From assembly GCA_016218575.1 (NCBI GenBank), contig JACRDN010000020.1, forward strand, positions 1-64,000: DNA of 64,000 nucleotides, in the 5' to 3' direction. Source of the stretch: Elusimicrobiota bacterium. GTDB lineage: Bacteria > Elusimicrobiota > Elusimicrobia > UBA1565 > UBA9628. Position numbers and translations under genes: made by a program. Below the pieces are notes generated by a model. It was not told the origin of the DNA, did no database searches, and saw only the letters and a program-made list of their open reading frames with translations. Positions 34,279-42,299 of the stretch are shown here, piece after piece (within the stretch, counting starts at the first letter, position 1; every line of letters starts with the position of its first letter).

Positions 34279-34674
34279 ATGGCCCATATCATGATCGTCG
34301 ACGACGAGAAGGACGTCGTGACCCTCCTTAAGTACGTGCTGGAGAAGGACGGACACCGGGTGAGCGAGGCCTACAACGGGGCCGAAGCCCTTCAAAAGCT
34401 CGGGCTGGAGCCCGAGGCGGCCTCGGGCGGGGAGCCTCCCGATCTGATCCTTTTGGACGTGATGATGCCTATCCTGGACGGCTACTCGCTGAGCTCCCGG
34501 CTCGCCTCCAACTCCCGCACGCGCTCCATCCCCATCGTGGTGATTACCGCCAAGGGCGGAATGCGCGACCTCTTCCAGCTTGCCCCCAACGTCGCCACCT
34601 ATATCGAAAAACCCTTCGACCCCCACAAATTGCGCGAGCTCATCAGCAGCATGCTGAAGTCCTCCCGGCGATAG
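34279..34674 (+). CDS. stand-alone receiver-domain response regulator 1
   Basis: A 131-residue single-domain response regulator (CheY-like). Acidic pair DDE at residues 8-10, phospho-acceptor Asp60 in LILLDVMMP, Thr in VVITAKGG and Lys in IEKPFDP are all present. A short insertion (EPEAASGGEPPD) precedes the Asp strand. It has no output domain and no kinase nearby. The start follows from the promoter position. It is the first of a tandem pair, with a 14-base gap to the second. Confidence 0.9.
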   Translation: MAHIMIVDDEKDVVTLLKYVLEKDGHRVSEAYNGAEALQKLGLEPEAASGGEPPDLILLDVMMPILDGYSLSSRLASNSRTRSIPIVVITAKGGMRDLFQLAPNVATYIEKPFDPHKLRELISSMLKSSRR

Positions 34675-34688
34675 CCGCCGCGCCAGGC

Positions 34689-35084
34689 ATGTCCACCATT
34701 CTCGTCATCGACGATGAGCCTGAAATCGTCACTCTTTTGCGCTTCATGCTGGAAAAGGAGGGCTACAGCGTCCTCGAGGCCGGCAACGGCCGCGCGGCCA
34801 TGCAGCTCCTGGGCATGGACCCGCCCAACCCCCAAGCAAGCATCCCCGACCTTCTCATCCTCGACATCATGATGCCGATAATGGACGGCTACACTTTGAA
34901 CATGAAGCTGCAGGAGCATCCCACCACGAGCAATATCCCGATACTGGTCCTGACCGCCAAGGGGCAGAAGATGCGCGACCTCTTCGAGATGGCCCCCAAC
35001 GTGGCGGCTTACGTGCAGAAGCCCTTCGATCCCAAGATGCTCAAGGAATTGATAGCGGGAATCCTGGTCGGCAGGAAATCTTGA
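34689..35084 (+). CDS. stand-alone receiver-domain response regulator 2
   Basis: A 131-residue receiver domain, the same length as its neighbour and clearly a paralogue (shared M-RDLF-APNVA-Y--KPFDP block). Phospho-acceptor Asp59 in LLILDIMMP; DDE at 8-10; Lys in VQKPFDPKML. Tandem duplication with later divergence is likely. The stop TGA overlaps the lysS ATG by one base. The kinases must be elsewhere. Confidence 0.9.
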   Translation: MSTILVIDDEPEIVTLLRFMLEKEGYSVLEAGNGRAAMQLLGMDPPNPQASIPDLLILDIMMPIMDGYTLNMKLQEHPTTSNIPILVLTAKGQKMRDLFEMAPNVAAYVQKPFDPKMLKELIAGILVGRKS

Positions 35085-36616
35085 TGGAAGCGCCCAAGCC
35101 GGCGCAGGCCGACGAAGGAACCTCGTTAGAAGAAATTCTAGCCCTCAAGAAGGCCAAGGTGGCGGAGCTTCGGTCCCGCGGAGTGGACCCTTACCCGGCG
35201 AAAAGCGCGAGGACCCACGCCTGCGCCCAGGCCCTCGAGCTCGGGGCTCCCTTAGGAGCCTCCGAGCATAGCGCCCGCGAAGTCGCCTGCGCGGGACGTC
35301 TCCTGTCGCTGCGCGACATGGGAAAGTCCATATTCGCCCACCTGCAGGACGGCACCGGCCGCTGCCAACTCTATTTCAAGAAGGACGCCTTGAAGGAAGA
35401 GGATTTCTCACTCATCAAGAAGGACTTGCACGCCGGGGACTTCATCTCCGCGGCGGGGACGGTGTTCAAGACTCGGACCGGGGAGATCACGATCGCGGTC
35501 TCGCGCTTTACTTTGCTCTCCAAGGCCCTTCGCCCCATGCCCGAAAAATGGCATGGCTTGAAGGACGTGGAGCTGCGCTACCGCCACCGCCACCTCGACC
35601 TCATGGGCAGCCCCGAGATCCGCGAGAGCTTCCTGAAGCGCTCACTCATGATTTCCACCGTGCGCAAGACCTTGGACGGACTGGGCTTCCTGGAGGTGGA
35701 AACGCCCATACTCCTCTCCCAGGCCGGCGGCGCCTCGGCCCGGCCCTTTAAGACTTTCCACAACGCCCTCCAAAACGACATGGTCCTGCGCATCGCGACC
35801 GAGCTCTACCTAAAAAAGCTCATCATCGGGGGCTTCGACAAGGTCTACGAGATCGGCAGGATCTTCCGCAACGAGGGCATAGACACCAGGCACAACCCGG
35901 AATTCACCATGCTCGAGGCCTACGAGGCCTACTCGGACTACGAGGGCATGGCCAAGCTCTTCGAGCGGCTCATGGGCGAGTGCGCCGAAGCTCTGAAGAT
36001 GAGCAAGGCCGTTCACGGGGAAAAGGCCGTGAGCCTCCTCCCCCCTTTCCGGCGTCTTTATCTTCCCGAGGCTTGGGAAAAATACTGCGGCGATAAAATC
36101 GGCTCGATACTCGAGGGCAAGCGCTTCAACCGCAAGGCCCTGCTGGCCCTAGCCGCCACACTCCATGTCCCGGCCGACGAGAAGACTCCGGGGGCCAAGA
36201 TTTTCGAGAGGATTTTCGACGCCAGGATCCTCGAGCACTTGGACGAGCTCACCTTCGTCTTCGACCATCCCACCGCCATCACCCCCCTGGCCAAGCTCAA
36301 GGCCGGCTCGCGGGGGGGTCTGGTCGAGCGCTTCGAATGCTTCGGGCTCCAGCAGGAGCTTTCCAACGCCTACAGCGAGCTCAACGATCCCCAGGACCAG
36401 AGAGAGCGCTTCCTCGAGCAGACCCGCCAGCGCCGGGAGGAGGGCGACGAGGAGGCGGAGGCCCTGGATCAGGACTTCGTCGAGGCCATGGAATGCGGCA
36501 TGCCCCCCATGGGCGGGATCGGGGTGGGCATTGACAGGCTCGCCATGCTCTTCCTTGGACAGAGCTCCATCCGTGAAGTCATCCTGTTTCCCACCTTGAA
36601 GCCTGATGACGTTTGA
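35084..36616 (+). CDS. lysS: lysyl-tRNA synthetase, class II
   Basis: A 510-residue class II LysRS with an N-terminal OB-fold anticodon-binding domain (AGRLLSLRDMGKSIFAHLQDGTGRCQLYF) and the catalytic core. Motif 2 is YEIGRIFRNEGIDTRHNPEFT and motif 3 GGIGVGIDRLAMLF. The length and order are standard. It sits in an operon with two receivers upstream and lolC/lolD downstream, overlapping lolC by 11 bases; the lysS-lolC-lolD order also occurs in other diderm bacteria. Confidence 0.97.
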   Translation: MEAPKPAQADEGTSLEEILALKKAKVAELRSRGVDPYPAKSARTHACAQALELGAPLGASEHSAREVACAGRLLSLRDMGKSIFAHLQDGTGRCQLYFKKDALKEEDFSLIKKDLHAGDFISAAGTVFKTRTGEITIAVSRFTLLSKALRPMPEKWHGLKDVELRYRHRHLDLMGSPEIRESFLKRSLMISTVRKTLDGLGFLEVETPILLSQAGGASARPFKTFHNALQNDMVLRIATELYLKKLIIGGFDKVYEIGRIFRNEGIDTRHNPEFTMLEAYEAYSDYEGMAKLFERLMGECAEALKMSKAVHGEKAVSLLPPFRRLYLPEAWEKYCGDKIGSILEGKRFNRKALLALAATLHVPADEKTPGAKIFERIFDARILEHLDELTFVFDHPTAITPLAKLKAGSRGGLVERFECFGLQQELSNAYSELNDPQDQRERFLEQTRQRREEGDEEAEALDQDFVEAMECGMPPMGGIGVGIDRLAMLFLGQSSIREVILFPTLKPDDV

Positions 36617-37817
36617 GCTTTTCGTGGCTTGGCGCTACCTCCGGGCCAAGCGCAAGGGGCTCTTCGCAGCGCTCACGACCTCGATCGGGGTGCTGGGGGT
36701 CACCACGGGAGTGGCGGCTCTCATCACGACCCTTTCGGTGATGAACGGCTTTCAGAGCGACATCCAGAAAAAAATCATCGGGGCCCAGGCCCATATCACG
36801 ATCTACGGCCAGACTTGGGATTCCCGCAAGCTCGCCGCGGCGGTGGAGAAGGATCCCGAGGTAAGCGCCACGGCCCCATTCATCCTGGGTCAGGCGATTT
36901 TCACCTGCAAGGACCGGACCGTGGGCGCGGTTTTGAAAGGCCTGGACCCGGAGAAGGAATTCCAGGTCAACGACTTGGCCAAATCCCTGCGCGAGGGGTC
37001 CTGGGCCGGGATTAAGGGGAACAAGACCCCGGGGATCGTCCTTGGAGAGGAGCTGGCCCGGCATCTGGGAGCCTGGGTCGGGGAGGAGGTGGTGCTGGTC
37101 TCCCCGCAAAGCGCGGCCGGCCCCCTTGGGCTCCTCCCCAGGATGCAGAAATTCAAGGTGGAGGGCCTCCTCCATACCGGCTATTACGAGTACGACGCCA
37201 GCACGGCCTACACGAGCCTCGAAGCCGCGGCCGGGTTTTTCGGCGTCAAGGCCGAGGCCACCGGCCTCGGGGTGAAGGTGAAGGATCTCTCCCAGGCCGA
37301 GAGCGCGGCCAAACGACTGCAGAAGGAACTCGGCCTGTCGTTTCTCGTGCGCTCCTACCAGCAGATGAACCGGACCCTCTTCGCCGCGCTCAAGCTGGAG
37401 AAGGCCGTGATGTTCCTCATCCTCGCCCTCATCATCCTGGTCGCGGCCTTGAACATCGCCTCGACCTTGATCCTGCGCAGCGTGGAGAAAACCCGGGACA
37501 TCGGCCTCTTGAAGGCCATGGGTGCTACACCCGGGCAGATCCGGCGGGTATTCGCGGCCGAGGGCCTGCTCATCGGCGGGCTGGGGCTGTCCAGCGGGCT
37601 CGGCCTCGGCCTCATCCTCTGCTGGATCATAAAACGCTATCCCATCGTCGAGCTTCCAGCGGATATTTATTATCTTTCGCAGGTTCCGGTCTCTGTCGAG
37701 GGCAGGGACGTCCTGGCCGTGGCCGCGGTCGGCATAGCGTTGTGCCTCTTGGCCACGATTTATCCCGCGGCGCGCGCCGCCAAGGTGGACCCGGTAGAGG
37801 CCATCCATTATGGCTGA
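36606..37817 (+). CDS. lipoprotein-releasing ABC permease LolC/LolE family
   Basis: A 403-residue MacB/FtsX-type permease with one N-terminal membrane helix (FAALTTSIGVLGVTTGVAALITTLSVMNGFQ), a large periplasmic domain and three C-terminal helices, as in LolC/LolE. FELFVAWRYLRAKRKG at the N-terminus is diagnostic. Only one permease is encoded, so it would function as a homodimer (LolF-like). With LolD it extracts lipoproteins from the inner membrane for transfer to the outer membrane, evidence for a diderm cell. Confidence 0.93.
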   Translation: MTFELFVAWRYLRAKRKGLFAALTTSIGVLGVTTGVAALITTLSVMNGFQSDIQKKIIGAQAHITIYGQTWDSRKLAAAVEKDPEVSATAPFILGQAIFTCKDRTVGAVLKGLDPEKEFQVNDLAKSLREGSWAGIKGNKTPGIVLGEELARHLGAWVGEEVVLVSPQSAAGPLGLLPRMQKFKVEGLLHTGYYEYDASTAYTSLEAAAGFFGVKAEATGLGVKVKDLSQAESAAKRLQKELGLSFLVRSYQQMNRTLFAALKLEKAVMFLILALIILVAALNIASTLILRSVEKTRDIGLLKAMGATPGQIRRVFAAEGLLIGGLGLSSGLGLGLILCWIIKRYPIVELPADIYYLSQVPVSVEGRDVLAVAAVGIALCLLATIYPAARAAKVDPVEAIHYG

Positions 37818-38517
37818 GGTCGTGCTTCAGGCCAAGGGCCTGTCGAAAAGCTACGGCCGGGGTCCGGCCGCGGTCCGGGTCCTGCGGGGGCTCGACGTCT
37901 CTCTCGAGGCGGGCAAGCTCACGGCTCTGCTCGGCCCCAGCGGTTCGGGCAAATCCACCCTCCTGCATCTCTTGGGCCTCATGGACACGCCCGATTCCGG
38001 GGAGATATTCTTCGCGGGCCGGCCGGCGGGCGCCTTGAGCGAGGAGGGAAAAGCGGCTCTGCGCAACCGCCGGCTCGGCTTCATGTTCCAGTTCGACTCC
38101 CTGCTCCCCGAATTCACCGTTTTGGAGAACGTGCTCATGCCGGCGCGCATCGCCGTGGCCCAGACCGCCCTAAGCGGTCTGGGCCAAGCGCGCCAAAAAG
38201 CCGAGGAGCTTCTGTCCCGCTTCAACTTGAAAGGGCTCTCCCACCGCCTGCCCTCCCAGCTTTCGGGTGGCGAGCGCCAGCGCGCGGCCCTGTGCCGGGC
38301 TCTTGTCAACGAACCCGCCGCGGTCCTGGCCGATGAGCCGACGGGGAACCTGGACAAGCACAGCGGAGAATTGGTATTTAAAGACCTGGGGGATTTAGCC
38401 CGACAGCGCGGGGTCGCCGTCCTTTTGGTGTCCCATAACGAGGCCGTCTCGCAGTTCGCCGACGTCGTTTTACGCATGGCGGACGGAACCCTCTTGGAGC
38501 ATTCGGAGAAGCCATGA
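37810..38517 (+). CDS. lolD: lipoprotein-releasing ABC ATPase LolD
   Basis: A 235-residue ATPase of the MacB/LolD type. Walker A GPSGSGKST, Q-loop region MFQFDSLLPEFTVLENVLMPARI, signature LSGGERQRAAL and Walker B AVLADEPTGNLD. Between ENVLMP and the helical domain it has a slightly lengthened segment (AVAQTALSGLGQ) that is encoded by a 31-bp palindrome (38156-38186). It overlaps lolC by 8 and ilvE by 4 bases. Confidence 0.95.
   Translation: MAEVVLQAKGLSKSYGRGPAAVRVLRGLDVSLEAGKLTALLGPSGSGKSTLLHLLGLMDTPDSGEIFFAGRPAGALSEEGKAALRNRRLGFMFQFDSLLPEFTVLENVLMPARIAVAQTALSGLGQARQKAEELLSRFNLKGLSHRLPSQLSGGERQRAALCRALVNEPAAVLADEPTGNLDKHSGELVFKDLGDLARQRGVAVLLVSHNEAVSQFADVVLRMADGTLLEHSEKP
38156..38186. repeat. 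31-bp palindrome inside lolD
   Basis: The 13-base arms TGGCCCAGACCGC and GCGGTCTGGGCCA are perfect, with a 5-base loop. The element encodes part of VAQTALSGLGQA, a segment where E. coli LolD is slightly shorter, so the palindrome may have been inserted in frame. Confidence 0.8.
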
Positions 38518-39407
38518 AAATATACATCAACGGCGAATACTACGAAAAGGACGAGGCCAAGGTTTCCGTCTTCGACCACGGAGTGCTTTACGGCGACGGG
38601 ATATTCGAGGGCATACGGGCCTACAACGGCCGGGTCTTCAAGCTCGATGAGCATTTAAAGCGCCTCGAGGACTCAGCCAACGCCATCATCCTGAAGCTTC
38701 CTCTGCCTCTTGCCGAGATCAAAGAGGCCGTGGTCGGAACGGTCAGGCTCAACAAGCTCAAGGACGCCTACATTCGCCTGGTCGTCACCCGCGGCGTCGG
38801 AGACTTGGGCCTCGACATGCGCAAATGCAAGTCCGGCCCGACCCTCTTCATCATCGCCGACAAGATCGAGCTTTACCCCGAGGCCTACTACGAGAAGGGC
38901 CTGGAGCTCATAACCTCGACCTTCCGCCAGAAGGGCCCGGACCAGCTCACCCCCAGCGTCAAGTCCCTCAATTACCTTACCAACATCCTGGCCCGCGAGC
39001 AGGCGACCCGAGTCGGGGCCCAGGAGGCGATACTGCTCAACTCGGAGGGCTACGTCACCGAGTGCTCGGGAGACAACATTTTCCATATCAAGGCCGGCCG
39101 CATCTACACCCCCCCCTCCCACGCCGGCATCTTGGATGGCATCACCCGCCAGGTGGTGATCGAGCTTTCCCGCGAGAAGCTGGGAATCGCCGTCTGCGAG
39201 GAGATGTTCTCCCCCTTCGAGCTCTACCGCGCCGACGAGGTCTTTCTCACCGGCACGGGGGCCGAGGTGATCGCCGCGGTCAAGATAGACGGCCGCGTGA
39301 TCGGCGGCGGCGTGGCGGGCCCCGTCACCAAGAAGATCACGGCTCTCTTCCGGGAATACGCCCGCTCCGTCGGCACCCCCGTCTACGAGGAAAGCAAGGT
39401 CCGCTAG
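38514..39407 (+). CDS. ilvE: branched-chain amino acid aminotransferase
   Basis: A 297-residue class-IV, PLP-dependent aminotransferase. Diagnostic stretches are KVSVFDHGVLYGDGIFEGIRAYNG, the PLP lysine in TPSVKSLNYLTNILARE and EGYVTECSGDNIFHIK. It matches IlvE better than D-amino acid aminotransferase or 4-amino-4-deoxychorismate lyase. It catalyses the last step in Leu, Ile and Val synthesis. The ATG overlaps the lolD stop as ATGA. Confidence 0.93.
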   Translation: MKIYINGEYYEKDEAKVSVFDHGVLYGDGIFEGIRAYNGRVFKLDEHLKRLEDSANAIILKLPLPLAEIKEAVVGTVRLNKLKDAYIRLVVTRGVGDLGLDMRKCKSGPTLFIIADKIELYPEAYYEKGLELITSTFRQKGPDQLTPSVKSLNYLTNILAREQATRVGAQEAILLNSEGYVTECSGDNIFHIKAGRIYTPPSHAGILDGITRQVVIELSREKLGIAVCEEMFSPFELYRADEVFLTGTGAEVIAAVKIDGRVIGGGVAGPVTKKITALFREYARSVGTPVYEESKVR

Positions 39408-39413
39408 GACGCC

Positions 39414-40181
39414 GTGAAGCTCGTTTCCTGGAACGTCAACGGCGTGCGCGCCGCCCACCGCAAGGGCCTGCTCGATTGGATCACAAAGGATAATCCCGAC
39501 GTCCTCTGCCTGCAGGAGACCAAGGCCCAGCCCGAGCAGCTCCCCCCGGAGCTTGCCGCCCCCGCCGGCTACGTCGCCGAGTGGCATTGGGGCGAGAAAA
39601 AAGGCTATAGCGGGGTCGCCACCTTCAGCAAACACAAGCCCCTGCGCGTGGACCGCGGCTTTGACCTCGCGGCCTTCGACAACGAGGGCCGGGTGCTCAC
39701 CTTCGTCTACCCCGACTTCACCCTCTTCAACATCTATTTCCCCAACGGCAAGGCCAGCCCCGAGCGGCTCAAGTTCAAGCTCAACTTCTACGAGGCCTTC
39801 CTGGAAGTCATAGACCGCTACCGCAAGCAAGGCGAGGATAAAATCGTGATCTGCGGCGACGTCAACACCGCCCACACCGAGATTGATCTCGCCCGCCCCA
39901 AGGAGAACCGCAAGATCTCGGGGTTTCTCCCCGAGGAATGCGCCTGGCTCGATAAGCTCTTGGGGAGCCATGGATTTATCGACACCTTCCGCGTTTTCGA
40001 GAAAGGCCCGGGGCACTACACCTGGTGGGACATGCAGAGCCGGGCCCGCGAGCGCAACGTGGGCTGGCGGATAGACTATTTCTTCATCTCGGAGAACTTG
40101 AACCCCCGCATCAAGAAAGCCTTCATCCTGCCCGAGGTCCTGGGCTCGGATCACTGCCCGGTCGGGATCGAGCTGCAGTGA
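39414..40181 (+). CDS. xthA: exodeoxyribonuclease III
   Basis: A 255-residue AP endonuclease/3'-5' exonuclease of base-excision repair. All motifs are present: SWNVNGVRA, LCLQETKAQ, YSGVATFSK, CGDVNTAHTEIDL, VGWRIDYFF and GSDHCPVGIEL. It starts with GTG at 39414. The stop overlaps the mcsA start as GTGA. Confidence 0.96.
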   Translation: MKLVSWNVNGVRAAHRKGLLDWITKDNPDVLCLQETKAQPEQLPPELAAPAGYVAEWHWGEKKGYSGVATFSKHKPLRVDRGFDLAAFDNEGRVLTFVYPDFTLFNIYFPNGKASPERLKFKLNFYEAFLEVIDRYRKQGEDKIVICGDVNTAHTEIDLARPKENRKISGFLPEECAWLDKLLGSHGFIDTFRVFEKGPGHYTWWDMQSRARERNVGWRIDYFFISENLNPRIKKAFILPEVLGSDHCPVGIELQ

Positions 40182-40531
40182 TCTGCAATTCCTGCCACAA
40201 AGAGCAGGCCTGCGTCTTCATCAAGCAGATCGTAAACAACCAGGTCTCGCAGACGGCGCTCTGCGCGGACTGCGCCCGGAACTTCCAGGCGAGCCTCAAC
40301 CCATTCGACGCCTTCCTAAGCCTCCTCTCGGAGGCGGCCCGGCCCGCTCCCAAGCCCAAACCCCAGAGTTGCCCGACCTGCCGGACCACTTTCAAAGAGT
40401 TCCAGAGCCGGGGGCGCTTCGGCTGCCCGAACTGCTACGAGCGCTTTGCGCCGCTGCTCAAGAACATCATCCCGCGCATCCACGCGGGGGCCTACCAGCA
40501 CAGGGGCAAGCGCCCAAGGGGCCGGGACTGA
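40178..40531 (+). CDS. mcsA: McsA zinc-finger activator
   Basis: A 117-residue McsA homologue with four CXXC motifs (residues 3-6, 29-32, 65-68, 83-86) that bind zinc. In Gram-positive bacteria McsA activates the kinase McsB and is needed for CtsR control and protein-arginine phosphorylation. The C-terminal UVR motif of longer McsA forms is absent. The start GTG overlaps xthA and the stop overlaps mcsB. The pairing with mcsB makes the call strong. Confidence 0.85.
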   Translation: MICNSCHKEQACVFIKQIVNNQVSQTALCADCARNFQASLNPFDAFLSLLSEAARPAPKPKPQSCPTCRTTFKEFQSRGRFGCPNCYERFAPLLKNIIPRIHAGAYQHRGKRPRGRD

Positions 40532-41577
40532 TGCAGCTCCAGAAGATGCTGGACTTGAGGATCGGCTGGGCCCAAGAAGGCGAGGAAAGCGCCATAGTGC
40601 TGTCCTCCCGGGTGCGGCTGGCGAGAAACCTCGACAAGACGCTATTTCCCTCCCACGCGCCTGAAACGACTTTAAAGGAAACCCTAGAAAAAATCTTCGC
40701 CGCGGCCCGCCGGGCAGCCCTCGAGCGGGCCGCTTACTTGAAGCTCTCCGACCTCGACGCCGTGGATCTGCGCTTCCTGGTGGAGAGGCATCTCATCAGC
40801 CCGAACCACGCCGCGCTGCCCCGGCAGCGCGGCGTGGTCGTGGGCGCCGGGGAGACGGTAAGCCTCATGGTCAACGAGGAGGACCATATCCGGCTTGCCT
40901 GCCTGCAGCCGGGGCTCAACCTCAAGGAGGCCTTCGCTCAAGCCAACGCATTGGACGACGCCTTAAGCGAAAGCCTCCCCTTCGCCTTCCGCGAGGATTG
41001 GGGCTATCTCACCGCCTGCCCCACCAACCTCGGGACCGGCCTGCGCGCCTCGGCCCTGGTCCATCTCCCGGGCTTGGGCCTGTCGGGGCAAACCAACCAA
41101 CTCCTCGAGAACCTCTCCCGGGCGGGGCTCATCGCCCGCGGGCTTTACGGGGAGGGAACCCAGATCATGGGAGATCTGTTCCAGATCGCCAACGCCACCT
41201 GCCTCGGCCGGACCGAGGCAGAGATCCTGGCCGCGCTCGACGAGGCCGTAAGCCGGCTCGCGGAGAAGGAGGCCGAAGCCCGGCAGGCCTTGAGCTCGGG
41301 GAACGGCCGCGCCAGACTAGAGGACATCGTGTACCGTTCGTTGGGGATTCTCTCCCAGGCGCGTCTCCTATCCTTCGAGGAGGCCTGCCAGCACCTTTCC
41401 GCCCTGCGCCTGGGTTTAGGTCTCGGCTGGAAACTCCCGGCCGGGATCACCGCGGTCAACGAGCTCTTGATCCTGTCCCAGCCCGCCCACCTCCAGATGC
41501 GGGCCGACAAGGAACTCGGACCCGGCGAGCGCGATTTTTTGAGGGCGGCGCTCATCCGGGAGCGATTGGCTCGTTAA
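40531..41577 (+). CDS. mcsB: protein-arginine kinase McsB
   Basis: A 348-residue phosphagen-kinase-fold enzyme that phosphorylates arginines in proteins, marking them for ClpCP. SSRVRLARNLDKTLFP at the N-terminus, HLISPNHAAL, VNEEDHIRLAC and the active-site loop TACPTNLGTGLRAS with its Cys are all typical. ATG 40531 follows the mcsA stop directly. It is the last gene of the nine-gene operon, and its stop codon opens a palindrome. A 34-bp palindrome lies within it. Neither ctsR nor clpC is in the window. Confidence 0.93.
   Translation: MQLQKMLDLRIGWAQEGEESAIVLSSRVRLARNLDKTLFPSHAPETTLKETLEKIFAAARRAALERAAYLKLSDLDAVDLRFLVERHLISPNHAALPRQRGVVVGAGETVSLMVNEEDHIRLACLQPGLNLKEAFAQANALDDALSESLPFAFREDWGYLTACPTNLGTGLRASALVHLPGLGLSGQTNQLLENLSRAGLIARGLYGEGTQIMGDLFQIANATCLGRTEAEILAALDEAVSRLAEKEAEARQALSSGNGRARLEDIVYRSLGILSQARLLSFEEACQHLSALRLGLGLGWKLPAGITAVNELLILSQPAHLQMRADKELGPGERDFLRAALIRERLAR
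40805..40838. repeat. 34-bp palindrome inside mcsB
   Basis: Perfect 16-base arms (ACCACGCCGCGCTGCC and complement) around a 2-base loop. It encodes NHAALPRQRGV in the segment after HLISP. Alignment by eye with B. subtilis McsB shows the same length here, so the palindrome replaced or shaped existing codons and was not an added block. Confidence 0.85.
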
Positions 41578-41610
41578 GGGGTCGCGTCATAATAATATGA
41601 CGCGACCCCT
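41577..41610 (+). terminator. palindrome beginning at the mcsB stop codon
   Basis: Arms of 15 bases (AGGGGTCGCGTCATA, then its complement) enclose a 4-base loop. The first base is the last A of the mcsB TAA. No T-run follows, so it is at most an atypical terminator. The first 23 bases, counted from the stop codon, recur exactly after the FIST gene (1331-1309, minus). This suggests a dispersed REP-like element. Confidence 0.75.
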
Positions 41611-41668
41611 AAGCTCACGGCGAATTGTTAACATATATGCGCTCAAAAATAGAATTCCTGGAGAAACC

Positions 41669-42295
41669 ATGGCATTCAACCTGAGTCCCAAAGAGGAAAA
41701 ATTCTTCGAGCTCTTCGAAGCTCAAGCCGGGCGCAACGTGGAGGCGGCGCGGGTTTTCCACGAGCTCGCCGGCAAATGGTCGCTGGAGTCCCCTGCCTTC
41801 GCCCAGCTCGAGGACATCGAGCACGAGGCCGACATCACGGCCCATGAGATCTACGACAAGCTCAACCGCACCTTCGTCACCCCCTTTGACCGTGAGGACA
41901 TCCATGCCCTGGCCAGCGAGCTCGACGACATCGTGGACTTGATTCAAGCCATCGCCTCCCGCATGCAGCTTTACCGCGTCGAAAAAAGCTCGGACGACTT
42001 GAAGGAGCTGGCCGACATCCTCTACCACTCCGCGGAAAACGTGCGCAAGGCCATCGTCGAGCTCAAGAACCCGGAGAAAAGCCGCAGGGTCCTCGACTAC
42101 TGCATCGAGATCAACCGTTTGGAGAACGCCGGGGACAGGGCGCTGGCCGTGGCCATCGGCAAGCTCTTCCAGGGCAAGCCCGACCCGCTCGAGGTCATAA
42201 AGTGGAAGGAGATCTACGAGGTGACGGAAACGGCCATCGACAAGTGCGAGGACGTTGCCAACACCATAGAGTCCATTCTGGTCAAGCACGCGTAG
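41669..42295 (+). CDS. PhoU-like DUF47 protein (Pit accessory)
   Basis: A 208-residue all-helical DUF47/PhoU_div protein (LEDIEHEADITAHEIYDKLNRTFVTPFDREDIHALASELDDIVD). Such proteins are encoded next to Pit transporters and are thought to regulate them. The start is ATG 41669 with GGAG 9 bases upstream. The Pit gene follows after 4 bases. A -10 like TAGAAT lies at 41650. Confidence 0.92.
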   Translation: MAFNLSPKEEKFFELFEAQAGRNVEAARVFHELAGKWSLESPAFAQLEDIEHEADITAHEIYDKLNRTFVTPFDREDIHALASELDDIVDLIQAIASRMQLYRVEKSSDDLKELADILYHSAENVRKAIVELKNPEKSRRVLDYCIEINRLENAGDRALAVAIGKLFQGKPDPLEVIKWKEIYEVTETAIDKCEDVANTIESILVKHA

Positions 42296-42299
42296 CCTT

